34,776 nt of DNA from JBOGFI01 sp050743365 (GTDB lineage Bacteria; Actinomycetota; Acidimicrobiia; IMCC26256; JACDBD01), in assembly GCA_050743365.1 (NCBI GenBank), contig JBOGFI010000234.1, positions 1 through 34,776 of the forward strand, read 5' to 3'. The position numbers were made by a program, and so were the translations under genes. This document shows, one piece after another, positions 20,683 through 28,458 of the stretch (positions are counted from its first letter, which is position 1; each line of letters opens with the position of its first letter). The notes under the pieces are model-generated. The model was not told the DNA's origin, did not search any database, and saw only the letters and a program-made list of their open reading frames with translations.

Positions 20683-22106
20683 GCAGCACGGCGACCGACG
20701 TCGCCACCGCCGTCCGCAGGCGTGAGCGGTCGGCGCGCGAGGTGGTGGATGAGCACCTGGATGCGATCGCGGCGCGTGATCCCGAGCTGCACGCGTTCAA
20801 CCGCGTGATGGCCGACGAGGCGCGCGCCGCGGCCGGCGCCGTCGACAGCGTCGTCGCGCGCGGCGACGACCCCGGCCCGCTCGCGGGCGTGCCGGTCGCC
20901 CTCAAGGACAACCTCTGCACCCGGGGCGTTCCCACCACCTGCTCGTCCCGCATCCTCGAGGGCTGGCGCCCTCCCTACACGGCGACGGTCGTGGACCGCG
21001 TCACCGCCGCCGGCGGCATCCCCATCGGCAAGACCAACCTCGACGAGTTCGCCATGGGCTCGTCGACGGAGAACTCGGCCTTCGGTCCCACCCGCAACCC
21101 TCACGACCCGGCGCGCGTGCCCGGCGGATCGAGCGGCGGCTCGGCGGCAGCGGTGGTGGCGGGCTTCGCGCCGCTGGCCCTCGGCTCCGACACCGGCGGC
21201 TCCGTCCGCCAACCCGCCGCACTCTGCGGCGTCGTGGGCGTGAAGCCGACGTACGGGGCGGTGTCGCGCTACGGACTGGTGGCCTTCGCCAGCTCGCTCG
21301 ACCAGATCGGGCCGCTCGCGACGACCGTCGAGGACGCGGCGCTGCTGCTCGAGGTCATCGGTGGGAACGATCCCCTCGACTCCACGTCGATCGCTTCGCC
21401 CCCTCCGCGCCTGCACGAGGGCCTCGACGAGGGTGTCGACGGCCTGCGCATCGGCATCGTGGACGAGCTCACCGACTCCGAGGGGATCCACCCCGAGGTG
21501 GTGGCCGCGGTCGAGGACGCCGCCCGCGCCCTCGAGAAGTTGGGCGCGGCCGTCGACCGGGTCTCGGTGGCCAGTGCCACCTACGGCCTGTCGGCCTACT
21601 ACCTCATCGCCCCGGCCGAGGCGTCGAGCAACCTCGCCCGCTTCGACGGCGTGCGCTACGGGCTCCGGGTCGACGGCGACGACGCCGCCACCATGAACGC
21701 CCGCACCCGCGACGCCGGCTTCGGCGCCGAGGTGAAGCGCCGGATCATGCTCGGTACGTACGCGCTGTCGGCCGGGTACTACGACGCCTACTACGGGCAG
21801 GCGCAACGGGTCCGCACGCTGATCATCGGCGACTTCGAGCGCGCCTACGACCACTTCGACGCGCTGCTCTCGCCCACCTCGCCCACGACCGCCTTCGAGC
21901 TCGGCGCCAAGACCGCCGACCCGCTGACGATGTACCTGTCCGACGTGTGCACGGTCCCCTCCAGCCTCGCCGGCCACGCCGCCATGAGCCTGCCCTTCGG
22001 CGCCGGGGAGGGAGGCCTGCCGATCGGCGTGCAGGTGCTCGTGCCCGCGCTGGGCGAGCCGGTGATGTTCCGGGTGGCGAAGGCCATCGAGGCGGCCGCG
22101 CCGTGA
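20679..22106 (+). CDS. gatA: Asp/Glu-tRNA(Asn/Gln) amidotransferase subunit GatA (amidase)
   Basis: 475 aa. Releases ammonia from glutamine for transfer to GatB. The Ser-cis-Ser-Lys amidase triad is complete: Lys76 in VALKDNLC, cis-Ser151 in GGSSGGSAAAV and nucleophile Ser175 in SDTGGSVRQPA. Also visible: VKPTYGAVSRYGLVAFASSLDQIG and AYYLIAPAEASSNLARFDG of the glutamine pocket. GTG start in the GTGA overlap with gatC. It is separated from gatB by an opposite-strand hydrolase gene beginning 2 nt after the gatA stop. Confidence 0.96.
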   Translation: MSSTATDVATAVRRRERSAREVVDEHLDAIAARDPELHAFNRVMADEARAAAGAVDSVVARGDDPGPLAGVPVALKDNLCTRGVPTTCSSRILEGWRPPYTATVVDRVTAAGGIPIGKTNLDEFAMGSSTENSAFGPTRNPHDPARVPGGSSGGSAAAVVAGFAPLALGSDTGGSVRQPAALCGVVGVKPTYGAVSRYGLVAFASSLDQIGPLATTVEDAALLLEVIGGNDPLDSTSIASPPPRLHEGLDEGVDGLRIGIVDELTDSEGIHPEVVAAVEDAARALEKLGAAVDRVSVASATYGLSAYYLIAPAEASSNLARFDGVRYGLRVDGDDAATMNARTRDAGFGAEVKRRIMLGTYALSAGYYDAYYGQAQRVRTLIIGDFERAYDHFDALLSPTSPTTAFELGAKTADPLTMYLSDVCTVPSSLAGHAAMSLPFGAGEGGLPIGVQVLVPALGEPVMFRVAKAIEAAAP

Positions 22107-22108
22107 GC

Positions 22109-23029
22109 TCAGAGCAGGAAGTACGCGAGCGCCCGGTTGAACACGTCGGCCTGCTCCCATTGGAGGAAGTGGCCGGCGCCGGACACCACGAACGGGCCGA
22201 TGCACTCCGGGAACGCGACTCGCGCCCGCTGCGGGAAGCTGGCGGGTACGACGTGGTCGTCGGGTCCGTACAACACCAGGGCCGGGACGGGGCAGGGCTC
22301 GAACAGCCGGGGCACGTCCTCGAGCGGGCGGTTGCCGAACGCGGTCTCGTACGCGCCCCAGCTCGCCCGCAGCTTGTGGGGATCGGCGAACGGCTCGGTC
22401 ATGAAGTCGACATCATCGGCATTGAAATGCCCGGGCGCCGCCCACAAGCGGTGGCCGTACATGCCCGCCACCCACGCCCGGCGCCGCTGGGGCGTATCGA
22501 GCTCAGCCAGGAGGGCGTCGGGCTCGGTGCCCTGCCGGCGGAAGTAGTCGGCGGTCTGGCGGGTGGCGTGGGGCTCGTCGGGCGGGATGCCGGCGGCCGC
22601 GTACAGCTCGTCCCGGAGCGGCACGAGCGTGTTGAAGAAGCACAGCCGGCTCACGAACCCCGGGTAGCGAAGCGTGAGGTCGTACAGCACGACGCCGCCG
22701 AGATCGCCGCCCGCCACCGCGCAGTTCTCGTGGCCGAGCACGTCGTGGACGAGCGCATACAGATCGAGCGAGTACGCCGACACGTCGTAGAAGTCGTCGG
22801 GGGCGAGATCGGAGTCGCCGAAGCCGCGCAGGTCGGGCGCGATCACCTCGAAACCCGCGTCGACGAGCGAGCCGATATTGCGCCACCAGATGCGCTTGGT
22901 TTCCGGGTAGCCGTGGATGAGCAGCAGCGGGTCGCCGCCGACGCCCTCGTGGACGTACGCGAGCGACACACCGTTGCGCACCTCGCTGCGCTCGATCTTG
23001 AAGGCGTCGGGAGCGGGGCGCTCGCTCAC
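22109..23029 (-). CDS. Alpha/beta hydrolase, epoxide hydrolase / haloacid dehalogenase-like
   Basis: 306 aa. Oxyanion motif HGYPE (39-43), nucleophile elbow AGGDLGG with Asp109 as nucleophile (Asp rather than Ser, as in epoxide hydrolases and haloalkane/fluoroacetate dehalogenases), acid candidates Asp257/258 in YGPDDHV, and His287 in GAGHFLQWE. It therefore probably hydrolyses an epoxide or carbon-halogen bond through an aspartyl ester. The cap region carries GMYGHRLWAAPGHF; the pair of tyrosines expected for epoxide opening cannot be assigned with confidence. GTG 23029 gives the usual family N-terminus; an earlier start would run into gatB. Lies between gatA and gatB on the other strand, 14 nt from the gatB start. 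Confidence 0.88.
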   Translation of the reverse strand: MSERPAPDAFKIERSEVRNGVSLAYVHEGVGGDPLLLIHGYPETKRIWWRNIGSLVDAGFEVIAPDLRGFGDSDLAPDDFYDVSAYSLDLYALVHDVLGHENCAVAGGDLGGVVLYDLTLRYPGFVSRLCFFNTLVPLRDELYAAAGIPPDEPHATRQTADYFRRQGTEPDALLAELDTPQRRRAWVAGMYGHRLWAAPGHFNADDVDFMTEPFADPHKLRASWGAYETAFGNRPLEDVPRLFEPCPVPALVLYGPDDHVVPASFPQRARVAFPECIGPFVVSGAGHFLQWEQADVFNRALAYFLL

Positions 23030-23043
23030 GCCGGAAGCCTGGC

Positions 23044-24513
23044 ATGACGACGACGACGGCAACCACTTGGGAGACGGTGATAGGGCTCGAGGTGCACGTC
23101 GAGCTGGCGACGACCACGAAGCTCTTCTGCGGCTGCCCCAACGAGTTCGGCGCCGAGCCCAACACCAACGTGTGCCCCGTGTGCCTGGGGCTGCCCGGCT
23201 CGCTGCCCGTCCTCAACGAGCGCGCGGTGGAGTTCGCCCTGCGAGTGGGAGAGGCCTTGAAGTGCACCGTGCCCGGGCACTCGATCTTCCACCGCAAGAA
23301 CTACTTCTATCCCGACATGCCGAAGGACTACCAGGTCTCGCAGTACGACGAGCCGATCTGCGTCGACGGCCGGCTCGACGTCGACGGCGTCCGCATCGGA
23401 ATCGAGCGCGCCCACATGGAGGAGGACACCGGCAAGACCCTGCACATCGGGGGCGGCGGGCGCATCCACGAGGCCGATCACTCGCTCGTCGACTACAACC
23501 GTGCCGGCGTCCCGCTGATGGAGATCGTGAGCCGGCCCGACCTTCGCTCATCCTCCCAGGCCCGGGCCTATGTGAGCGAGTTGCGGGCGGTCCTCCAGGC
23601 CATCGGCGTGTCCGACGTGAAGATGGAGGAGGGCTCGCTGCGCGTCGACGCCAACGTGTCGTTGCGTCCTGCCGGCACCGACCAGCTCGGCACCAAGGTC
23701 GAGATCAAGAACATGAACTCGCTCCGCTCGCTCGGACGTGCCCTCGAGTTCGAGATCGAGCGCCAGCGTGCCCTGCTCGAGTCGGGCGAACGCGTCGTGC
23801 AGGAGACACGCCACTGGGACGAGGAGGACGGGCGCACGCACGGCATGCGCTCGAAGGAAGAGGCCTTCGACTATCGCTACTTCCCGGAGCCCGACCTGGT
23901 GCCGGTCGCGCCCGACGCCGAGACGCGGGAACGGGTGCGTGCTTCGATGCCCGAGCTGCCGGCGGCGCGGCGGGCGCGGCTCGCGGCCGACTGGGGGATC
24001 TCCGAGCACGACGCCGCGGTGCTCGTGGGCGTGCCCGGCCTGGCCGAATACGCCGAGGCGGCGGTGGTCGCGCTCGACGGTGGGACCGCCAAGGACGTCG
24101 TGAACTGGGCCACCGGCGACGTGCTCGCCCACCTCCACGAGACCGGGGGTGCTCCCGGGGGGCTCCCGCTCGCGCCCGACGGGCTGGCGGAGTTGGTCGG
24201 GCTCGTCGCCGACCGCACGCTCTCGCGCAACCTGGCCAAGGACGTGCTGGCCGTGTGCCTGCGCGAGCGCCAGCGGCCGAGGCAGGTGGTCGAGGAGCGC
24301 GGCCTCGCCCAGGTGAGGGACGAGGGCGAGCTCGCGACCCTGGTCGACGGCATCCTCGCCGACAACCCGTCCGAGGTTGAGCGCTACCGGGAGGGCGACG
24401 ACAAGGCCCGGAAGAAGCTGCATGGGTTCTTCATGGGCAAGGCCATGAAGGCGACCCAGGGGAAGGCCGACCCGCAGCTCCTGACCCGCTTGCTCGACCA
24501 GCGCCTGCGGTAG
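23044..24513 (+). CDS. gatB: Asp/Glu-tRNA(Asn/Gln) amidotransferase subunit GatB
   Basis: 489 aa. Phosphorylates the tRNA-bound Glu/Asp and performs the amidation with GatA-derived ammonia. Visible: GLEVHVEL (14-21), a four-cysteine set Cys29/Cys31 and Cys44/Cys47 (FCGCPNEF, CPVCLG) like the zinc-binding forms, YFYPDMPKDYQVSQYD (of the kinase/transamidase site), DYNRAGVPLMEIVS, KNMNSLRSL, the cradle, and the C-terminal tail domain with FFMGKAMKATQGKADPQL. The ATG is used because MTTTTATTWETVIGLEVH is a normal-length start. It must be transcribed separately from gatCA because of the intervening opposite-strand gene; no clear -10 box is visible. Confidence 0.96.
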   Translation: MTTTTATTWETVIGLEVHVELATTTKLFCGCPNEFGAEPNTNVCPVCLGLPGSLPVLNERAVEFALRVGEALKCTVPGHSIFHRKNYFYPDMPKDYQVSQYDEPICVDGRLDVDGVRIGIERAHMEEDTGKTLHIGGGGRIHEADHSLVDYNRAGVPLMEIVSRPDLRSSSQARAYVSELRAVLQAIGVSDVKMEEGSLRVDANVSLRPAGTDQLGTKVEIKNMNSLRSLGRALEFEIERQRALLESGERVVQETRHWDEEDGRTHGMRSKEEAFDYRYFPEPDLVPVAPDAETRERVRASMPELPAARRARLAADWGISEHDAAVLVGVPGLAEYAEAAVVALDGGTAKDVVNWATGDVLAHLHETGGAPGGLPLAPDGLAELVGLVADRTLSRNLAKDVLAVCLRERQRPRQVVEERGLAQVRDEGELATLVDGILADNPSEVERYREGDDKARKKLHGFFMGKAMKATQGKADPQLLTRLLDQRLR

Positions 24514-24544
24514 CTGTCACATCCCCCGGCTGTACTGGCCGGCC

Positions 24545-25534
24545 ATGTCAGCCGCGCCGCGGACCCGCCGCTCGCCTCGTGGTCCATCTGAGCCCGGAAT
24601 CCGGGCCTCATTGCGCCACGAGACGCTGACCCGGTTCGTAGCTGAGGTCGCGGCTCGGCAGTACGGCGTGATCTCTCTCGCTCAGGCGATCCCCCTGGGG
24701 ATGTCGGCTTCGGCGGTCCAGCGACGGGTGGCCTCGGGCGCCTGGGAGATGGTCCTGCCGGGTGTGTATCGGGTGCGAGGCGCGCCCGTGACTCGGCGGC
24801 AACAGATGATGGCCGCGGTGTTGTGGGCCGGATCCGGTGCATCGGTGTCCCACGGGACGGCGGCCATCCTGTGGAAGCTCGACGGACTGTCGTCCGACGA
24901 GATCGAGGTCACCGTTCCTCGGGCCCGGCGCAAGCGGTGCGGCCGAGTGGTCGTGCACCGTGCGCTCGTTCTCCCGGAGGCCGACCGCGACGAGGTGGAC
25001 AGCATCCCGTGCACCGCCGCGGCCCGCACGCTGATCGACGTTGCCGGCAGTCTCGACGATGAGCAGCTCGAGGTGGTGATGGAAAGCGGCTTTCACCGGG
25101 GTCTCTACCGGGAGTCGTTCCTCCGTTGGCGGCTCAACGAGCTCGGAGGCACCGGGCGCCGCGGGTCGGATCGGCTTCTCGCCCTGCTCGACGACCGCGG
25201 GAAGGGAGCCGCGCCGCTCGAATCCCCCCTCGAGGCGAAGATGTGGCGACTGCTGAAGAAGAGCGGCCTGACTCGTCCGGTACGACAGCATTGGGTCCGA
25301 GCCGGCGGGCACAGGCACCGCCTCGACTTCGCCTGGCCCGACCTGATGGTCGCGATCGAGTGCGACGGATACGACACCCACGGCGGCGCGACTGCGTTTC
25401 GCCGTGATCGCGCCAAGCTCGCAGAGGTTGGTGCGGCCGGGTGGCGCATCATCCCGGTTACCTGGCACGACGTGGCGACGCGACCGCAGTGGGTGATCGA
25501 GCAGGTGCGGATCGCGCTCTCGGATGCCGCCTGA
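24545..25534 (+). CDS. AbiEi-type winged-helix protein with C-terminal Vsr/DUF559-like nuclease domain
   Basis: 329 aa from ATG 24545; an in-frame TTG at 24611 would give 307 aa and starts closer to the fold (RHETLTRFVAEVAARQYGVI). N-terminal part: a winged-helix segment QYGVISLAQAIPLGMSASAV and WEMVLPGVYRVRGAP, as in AbiEi-family antitoxin domains. Middle: VSHGTAAILWKLDGL and ARTLIDVAGSLDDEQLEVVM, standard for this family. C-terminal PD-(D/E)XK-type core: Glu226/Glu230 in LESPLEAKMWRLL, Asp261 in RLDFAWPDL, Glu272 and Asp274 in AIECDGYDTHG, ending PVTWHDV. It probably binds DNA and may cut it. No AbiEii toxin partner is adjacent. Long hairpins lie at its beginning and just after its stop. 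Biological role unknown. Confidence 0.85.
   Translation: MSAAPRTRRSPRGPSEPGIRASLRHETLTRFVAEVAARQYGVISLAQAIPLGMSASAVQRRVASGAWEMVLPGVYRVRGAPVTRRQQMMAAVLWAGSGASVSHGTAAILWKLDGLSSDEIEVTVPRARRKRCGRVVVHRALVLPEADRDEVDSIPCTAAARTLIDVAGSLDDEQLEVVMESGFHRGLYRESFLRWRLNELGGTGRRGSDRLLALLDDRGKGAAPLESPLEAKMWRLLKKSGLTRPVRQHWVRAGGHRHRLDFAWPDLMVAIECDGYDTHGGATAFRRDRAKLAEVGAAGWRIIPVTWHDVATRPQWVIEQVRIALSDAA
24576..24622. repeat. Long hairpin element, left copy
   Basis: An interrupted palindrome: outer arms CTCGTGG / CCACGAG, inner arms GAGCCCGG / CCGGGCCTC around AAT, with a bulge between. It shares CTCGTGGTCC, GCCCGG-NNT-CCGGGC and the TCA-TG region with the right copy 0.96 kb away. Reverse-complementing the right copy (25551-25581) matches 24580-24610 at 25 of 31 positions. 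It covers the alternative TTG start at 24611. Confidence 0.7.
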
Positions 25535-25538
25535 AGCG

Positions 25539-25584
25539 CTCGTGGTCCTTTGAAGCCCGGTTTCCGGGCCTCAATGGACCAGAA
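25539..25584. repeat. Long hairpin element, right copy
   Basis: Begins CTCGTGGTCC 4 nt after the nuclease gene's stop. Arms TGGTCC / GGACCA (outer) and GCCCGG / CCGGGC (inner) around TTT. It ends in AATGGACCAGAAG, 4 nt before the stop of the convergent aldolase-like gene. No run of T follows, so it is not a typical intrinsic terminator, though it lies between convergent genes. Confidence 0.7.
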
Positions 25585-25588
25585 GCGG

Positions 25589-26758
25589 TTAGTCCATCGG
25601 GACGTTGCGGACGATCTTGCCGTCGATGCGCCCGAAGATCTCGTCGAGGCTCAGCCCGGTGATCGTGAGCCCGTGGTTGCGCTGCCCTACCACTGCTCGC
25701 GACGGGTCGGGCGCGCGGCGCACGAGGTCGGCGACGGCGCCGGCCAGCTCCACCGTGCCACAGGGGTAGTTGATCTCGGTGGAGCTGATGCCCTCCATCC
25801 ACGCGTGCACGTGGAGGATCGCGCCGACGTCGGGGTGCTCGCGGTAGATCATCCAGTGCTCGATGGCGTCGACCGACACCCGGTTGGGCTTCACGTCGGG
25901 CGGCACGCTGAGGATCATGCAGTCGCGGTCGGCGTCGTAGCCGCGCACGAGCAGGATGTGCTTCCCCATCTCGTGCAGCGCGCCCTTGTCGACGCCGCTG
26001 GCGCTCATCCAGAACTCGGGCCCGTAGTGAGATGTCGTGGGCGGCTGACGACGGGCGCTGACGTTGCCGTAGCTCAGGCCGCCGATGCCGTAGAGAAGCC
26101 TCACGTGTCGCAGGTCGCGGTCGGAGAGGATCTCCTCGATGGGGAACGCGGCCGGCAGCAGGTCGAGTGCGTCCAGGCGCTCGCCGGCCCGGCGGACCTG
26201 GCGGGTCTGCTCGTCGCCCGACCACAGCTCATCGGGAAGGTCGGTGCGGAACTCGTTGGCGATCACGAGGCGTGACGACGCCAGGGGCTCGATCCGCTCG
26301 AACACGCCGGCGAAGAAGCGGTCGTCGCTCCCGTCATGCTCCACGGCGTACGTGCCCTGCTCCAGCGTGACGAAGTGGGCGGTGGCACCGCCGCCGGCCC
26401 GTTCGCTCACCATGACGCACAGGTTGGCGAGGCCGCGCACGAGCAGCGGGTAGCCGGCGCGCAGCACGTCGTCGGGCACCGTCGGCATCGCCGCCAGCGC
26501 GACCACGAACGTGGGGGCGGACTTGCGGCGGTAGGGCCGGGCATCCTCGGGATCGAGGTGGTGGAGCACCACCTGCACTTCGGGGCCGGGCGCCGGCATC
26601 TCCTCGTAGCCCTCGGCCACCATGGCGCGACGGAGGCCGTCGACGAACCAGCGCATGTGGTCGTCGAGCGTCTCGCCGTTCCAGGCGAACGTGCGCTCCT
26701 TGACCGCGCTCCGGTCGGCGAGCGCCACGCTGGTGGGCTGTGCGTCGGTGCGGCTCAT
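25589..26758 (-). CDS. Class II aldolase/adducin-like protein with ~200-aa N-terminal domain
   Basis: 389 aa. The C-terminal half (about 205-389) has class II aldolase features: GGLSYGNVSAR (226-236), MSASGVDKG (251-259), the zinc pair His316-x-His318 in GAILHVHAW, and His362 in RNHGLTITG. These fit a metal-dependent aldolase, epimerase or dehydratase acting on sugar phosphates or related keto-acids. The N-terminal ~200 residues have no cysteine-rich or nucleotide motif and I do not recognise them: a charged amphipathic start, a P-T-F-V-V-A-L strand and a RGLANLCVMVSERAGGG segment. ATG 26758 is preceded by GAGGAG. Divergent from the methyltransferase gene. Length is about double that of simple class II aldolases. 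Confidence 0.85.
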   Translation of the reverse strand: MSRTDAQPTSVALADRSAVKERTFAWNGETLDDHMRWFVDGLRRAMVAEGYEEMPAPGPEVQVVLHHLDPEDARPYRRKSAPTFVVALAAMPTVPDDVLRAGYPLLVRGLANLCVMVSERAGGGATAHFVTLEQGTYAVEHDGSDDRFFAGVFERIEPLASSRLVIANEFRTDLPDELWSGDEQTRQVRRAGERLDALDLLPAAFPIEEILSDRDLRHVRLLYGIGGLSYGNVSARRQPPTTSHYGPEFWMSASGVDKGALHEMGKHILLVRGYDADRDCMILSVPPDVKPNRVSVDAIEHWMIYREHPDVGAILHVHAWMEGISSTEINYPCGTVELAGAVADLVRRAPDPSRAVVGQRNHGLTITGLSLDEIFGRIDGKIVRNVPMD

Positions 26759-26829
26759 GCCCCGCTCCTCGAGTTCGCCGCCCTGAAAGCGGTGGTGCCC
26801 GACCCGACGGGCCTGATCGAATTGGACCC

Positions 26830-27564
26830 GTGGGCTTCGGTGAAGGTTACGACCCCCCCGCCTACGGCGACCAAGTGGCCGAGGTGTACGACCGCATGTA
26901 CCGACCGGACGAGCGGGCGGTCGCATGCCTGGCCGACCTCGCCGGGGCCGGTCCCGTCCTGGAGCTGGCGATCGGCACGGGGCGGCTCGCCCTTCCCCTC
27001 GCTGCCCGCGATCTGCGCGTTCACGGCATCGACGCGTCGCAGGCGATGGTGGACCAGCTCCGGGCCAAACCCGGTGGCGACCACATCCCGGTCACGATCG
27101 GCGACTTCGCCGACGTAGGTGTGGACGGATCGTTCTCCCTCGTCCTGATCGCGTTCAACACGTTCTTCGCGCTGCTCGATGTCGAAACCCAGCAGCGCTG
27201 CTTCACCAACGTCGCCGCCCACCTCGCGCCCCGCGGACGCTTCGTCATCGAGGCGTTCGTGCCCGATCCGTCCCGGTTCGAGCGCAACCAGCATCTCGAG
27301 GTGCAGGCGGTCGAGGTCGACGGGGCGCGGCTCTCGGCCAATCGTCATGATCCCGAGCGCCAGCGGGTGGACGGTCTGATCATGTGGATCTCGAACGAGG
27401 GTGTGCGCACATGGCCGGCCCGCCTGCGCTACTCGTACCCCGACGAGCTCGACACGATGGCCGAGACCGCTGGGCTCCGCCTCGAGCATCGCTGGAGCGA
27501 CTGGGGACGCGAGCCCTTCGAGGACGACTCACCCAAGCACGTGTCGGTCTACGTGCGGGAGTAG
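26830..27564 (+). CDS. Class I SAM-dependent methyltransferase
   Basis: 244 aa, typical length of small-molecule methyltransferases. SAM motif I LELAIGTGRLALPLA (44-58; the usual first G is Ala), motif II acidic residue in VHGIDASQAMV, motif with GDFADV, and motif IV-like SFSLVLIAFNTFFALL. YDRMYRPDE near the start is the common N-terminal helix. GTG 26830 is preferred: a weak TCGAAT hexamer lies 7 nt upstream. The 3' end overlaps the convergent beta-propeller gene by 16 nt. Acceptor unknown. Confidence 0.85.
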   Translation: MGFGEGYDPPAYGDQVAEVYDRMYRPDERAVACLADLAGAGPVLELAIGTGRLALPLAARDLRVHGIDASQAMVDQLRAKPGGDHIPVTIGDFADVGVDGSFSLVLIAFNTFFALLDVETQQRCFTNVAAHLAPRGRFVIEAFVPDPSRFERNQHLEVQAVEVDGARLSANRHDPERQRVDGLIMWISNEGVRTWPARLRYSYPDELDTMAETAGLRLEHRWSDWGREPFEDDSPKHVSVYVRE

Positions 27565-28451
27565 GCGAGCGCAGTCACCGGCGGTACGTCGTCCCGAACA
27601 GTCCAGGTCGCGCCGTAGTCGTCGGAGAAATGGAGCCGCCCGTCGGGATCACCGAATGCCACCTGATCACTGAACGCCACAAGCCTGCCGCTGTCGACGT
27701 TGCCGTCGAGCCAGTCGCTCACGCGCTCGAACGGCCCATCGCCGTCGAGTGACCGCCGGTAGATCGCTCCCCGATCGGTGAACGGGCCCGTGGACGCGCT
27801 CACGAGCATGGCGTCGCCCGCCACGGCCACCGCCCGGCAGTAGGTGGCGTGCAAGCCTTCGGTTTGGACGGTCCAGGTGACGCCGCCGTCGCGGCTGACG
27901 CACAGGCCGACGGCGGCGGCCGCGAGCACGAGCTCGGGCCGCTCGGGATGGGCTCGGACCTGGTGGACGTCGGCGTCGACGTCGATGGTGGGGTGCCAGG
28001 TCTGGCCCCCGTCGGTCGAGCGGGGGATGCCGCCGACGTGGACATTGGCGAGTAGCACGCCGTCGGCAGTTGCCGTGATCGAGCGAACGTAGGGCTTCGA
28101 GCTGCCTACGGCATGCCATTGCTGACGCCCGTCGACCGTATCGAACGACGGGACGGGCTGGAGGTGCGGGCTCTCGTCGCGGCGGTGTCGCATGAGCTGC
28201 CCGCCGCTGGTCCCGACGAAGACCTCGTCGCCCCGGGGCGCCAGGCAGGTGAGGTGGCCAGAGCCGGCGTCCCCGAACTCGAGCCACTTGTGCCACCCAC
28301 CGGGCGGGATTCGGTGCATCACGGTCGTGCCGTCGACGATCGCCCAGCCCGCGCCCGACAGCGCCGTGACCCGGTGCCCGTCGAGCTCCCGCCGGCGCGA
28401 CCCGTCCACCTCGACGAGCCCGTCCTCGGTCCCGACCAGCAGGTGCGCCAT
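27549..28451 (-). CDS. Beta-propeller protein with Asp-box (BNR) repeats
   Basis: 300 aa, all-beta. Three clear Asp-boxes of the S-x-D-x-G-x-T-W type: STDGGQTW (145-152), SRDGGVTW (186-193) and SDDYGATW (276-283), about 41 and 90 residues apart, so one blade lies between the last two. The N-terminal blade begins LLVGTEDGLVEVDG. This is the exo-alpha-sialidase/Vps10-like propeller fold, but sialidase catalytic arginines and Tyr/Glu nucleophile cannot be assigned. No signal peptide, so cytoplasmic. It follows the LLM oxidoreductase with 7 nt between genes and ends inside the convergent methyltransferase gene. Function unknown; an assembly or binding role is as likely as a catalytic one. Confidence 0.85.
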   Translation of the reverse strand: MAHLLVGTEDGLVEVDGSRRRELDGHRVTALSGAGWAIVDGTTVMHRIPPGGWHKWLEFGDAGSGHLTCLAPRGDEVFVGTSGGQLMRHRRDESPHLQPVPSFDTVDGRQQWHAVGSSKPYVRSITATADGVLLANVHVGGIPRSTDGGQTWHPTIDVDADVHQVRAHPERPELVLAAAAVGLCVSRDGGVTWTVQTEGLHATYCRAVAVAGDAMLVSASTGPFTDRGAIYRRSLDGDGPFERVSDWLDGNVDSGRLVAFSDQVAFGDPDGRLHFSDDYGATWTVRDDVPPVTALAYSRT

Positions 28452-28458
28452 GCCCGGC

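Noticed and set aside
24580..24842. Minus-strand frame antisense to the start of the nuclease gene
   Set aside because: It reads through one hairpin arm (MRPGFRAQMDHEAS) and then antisense to conserved AbiEi-domain codons. No support beyond openness.
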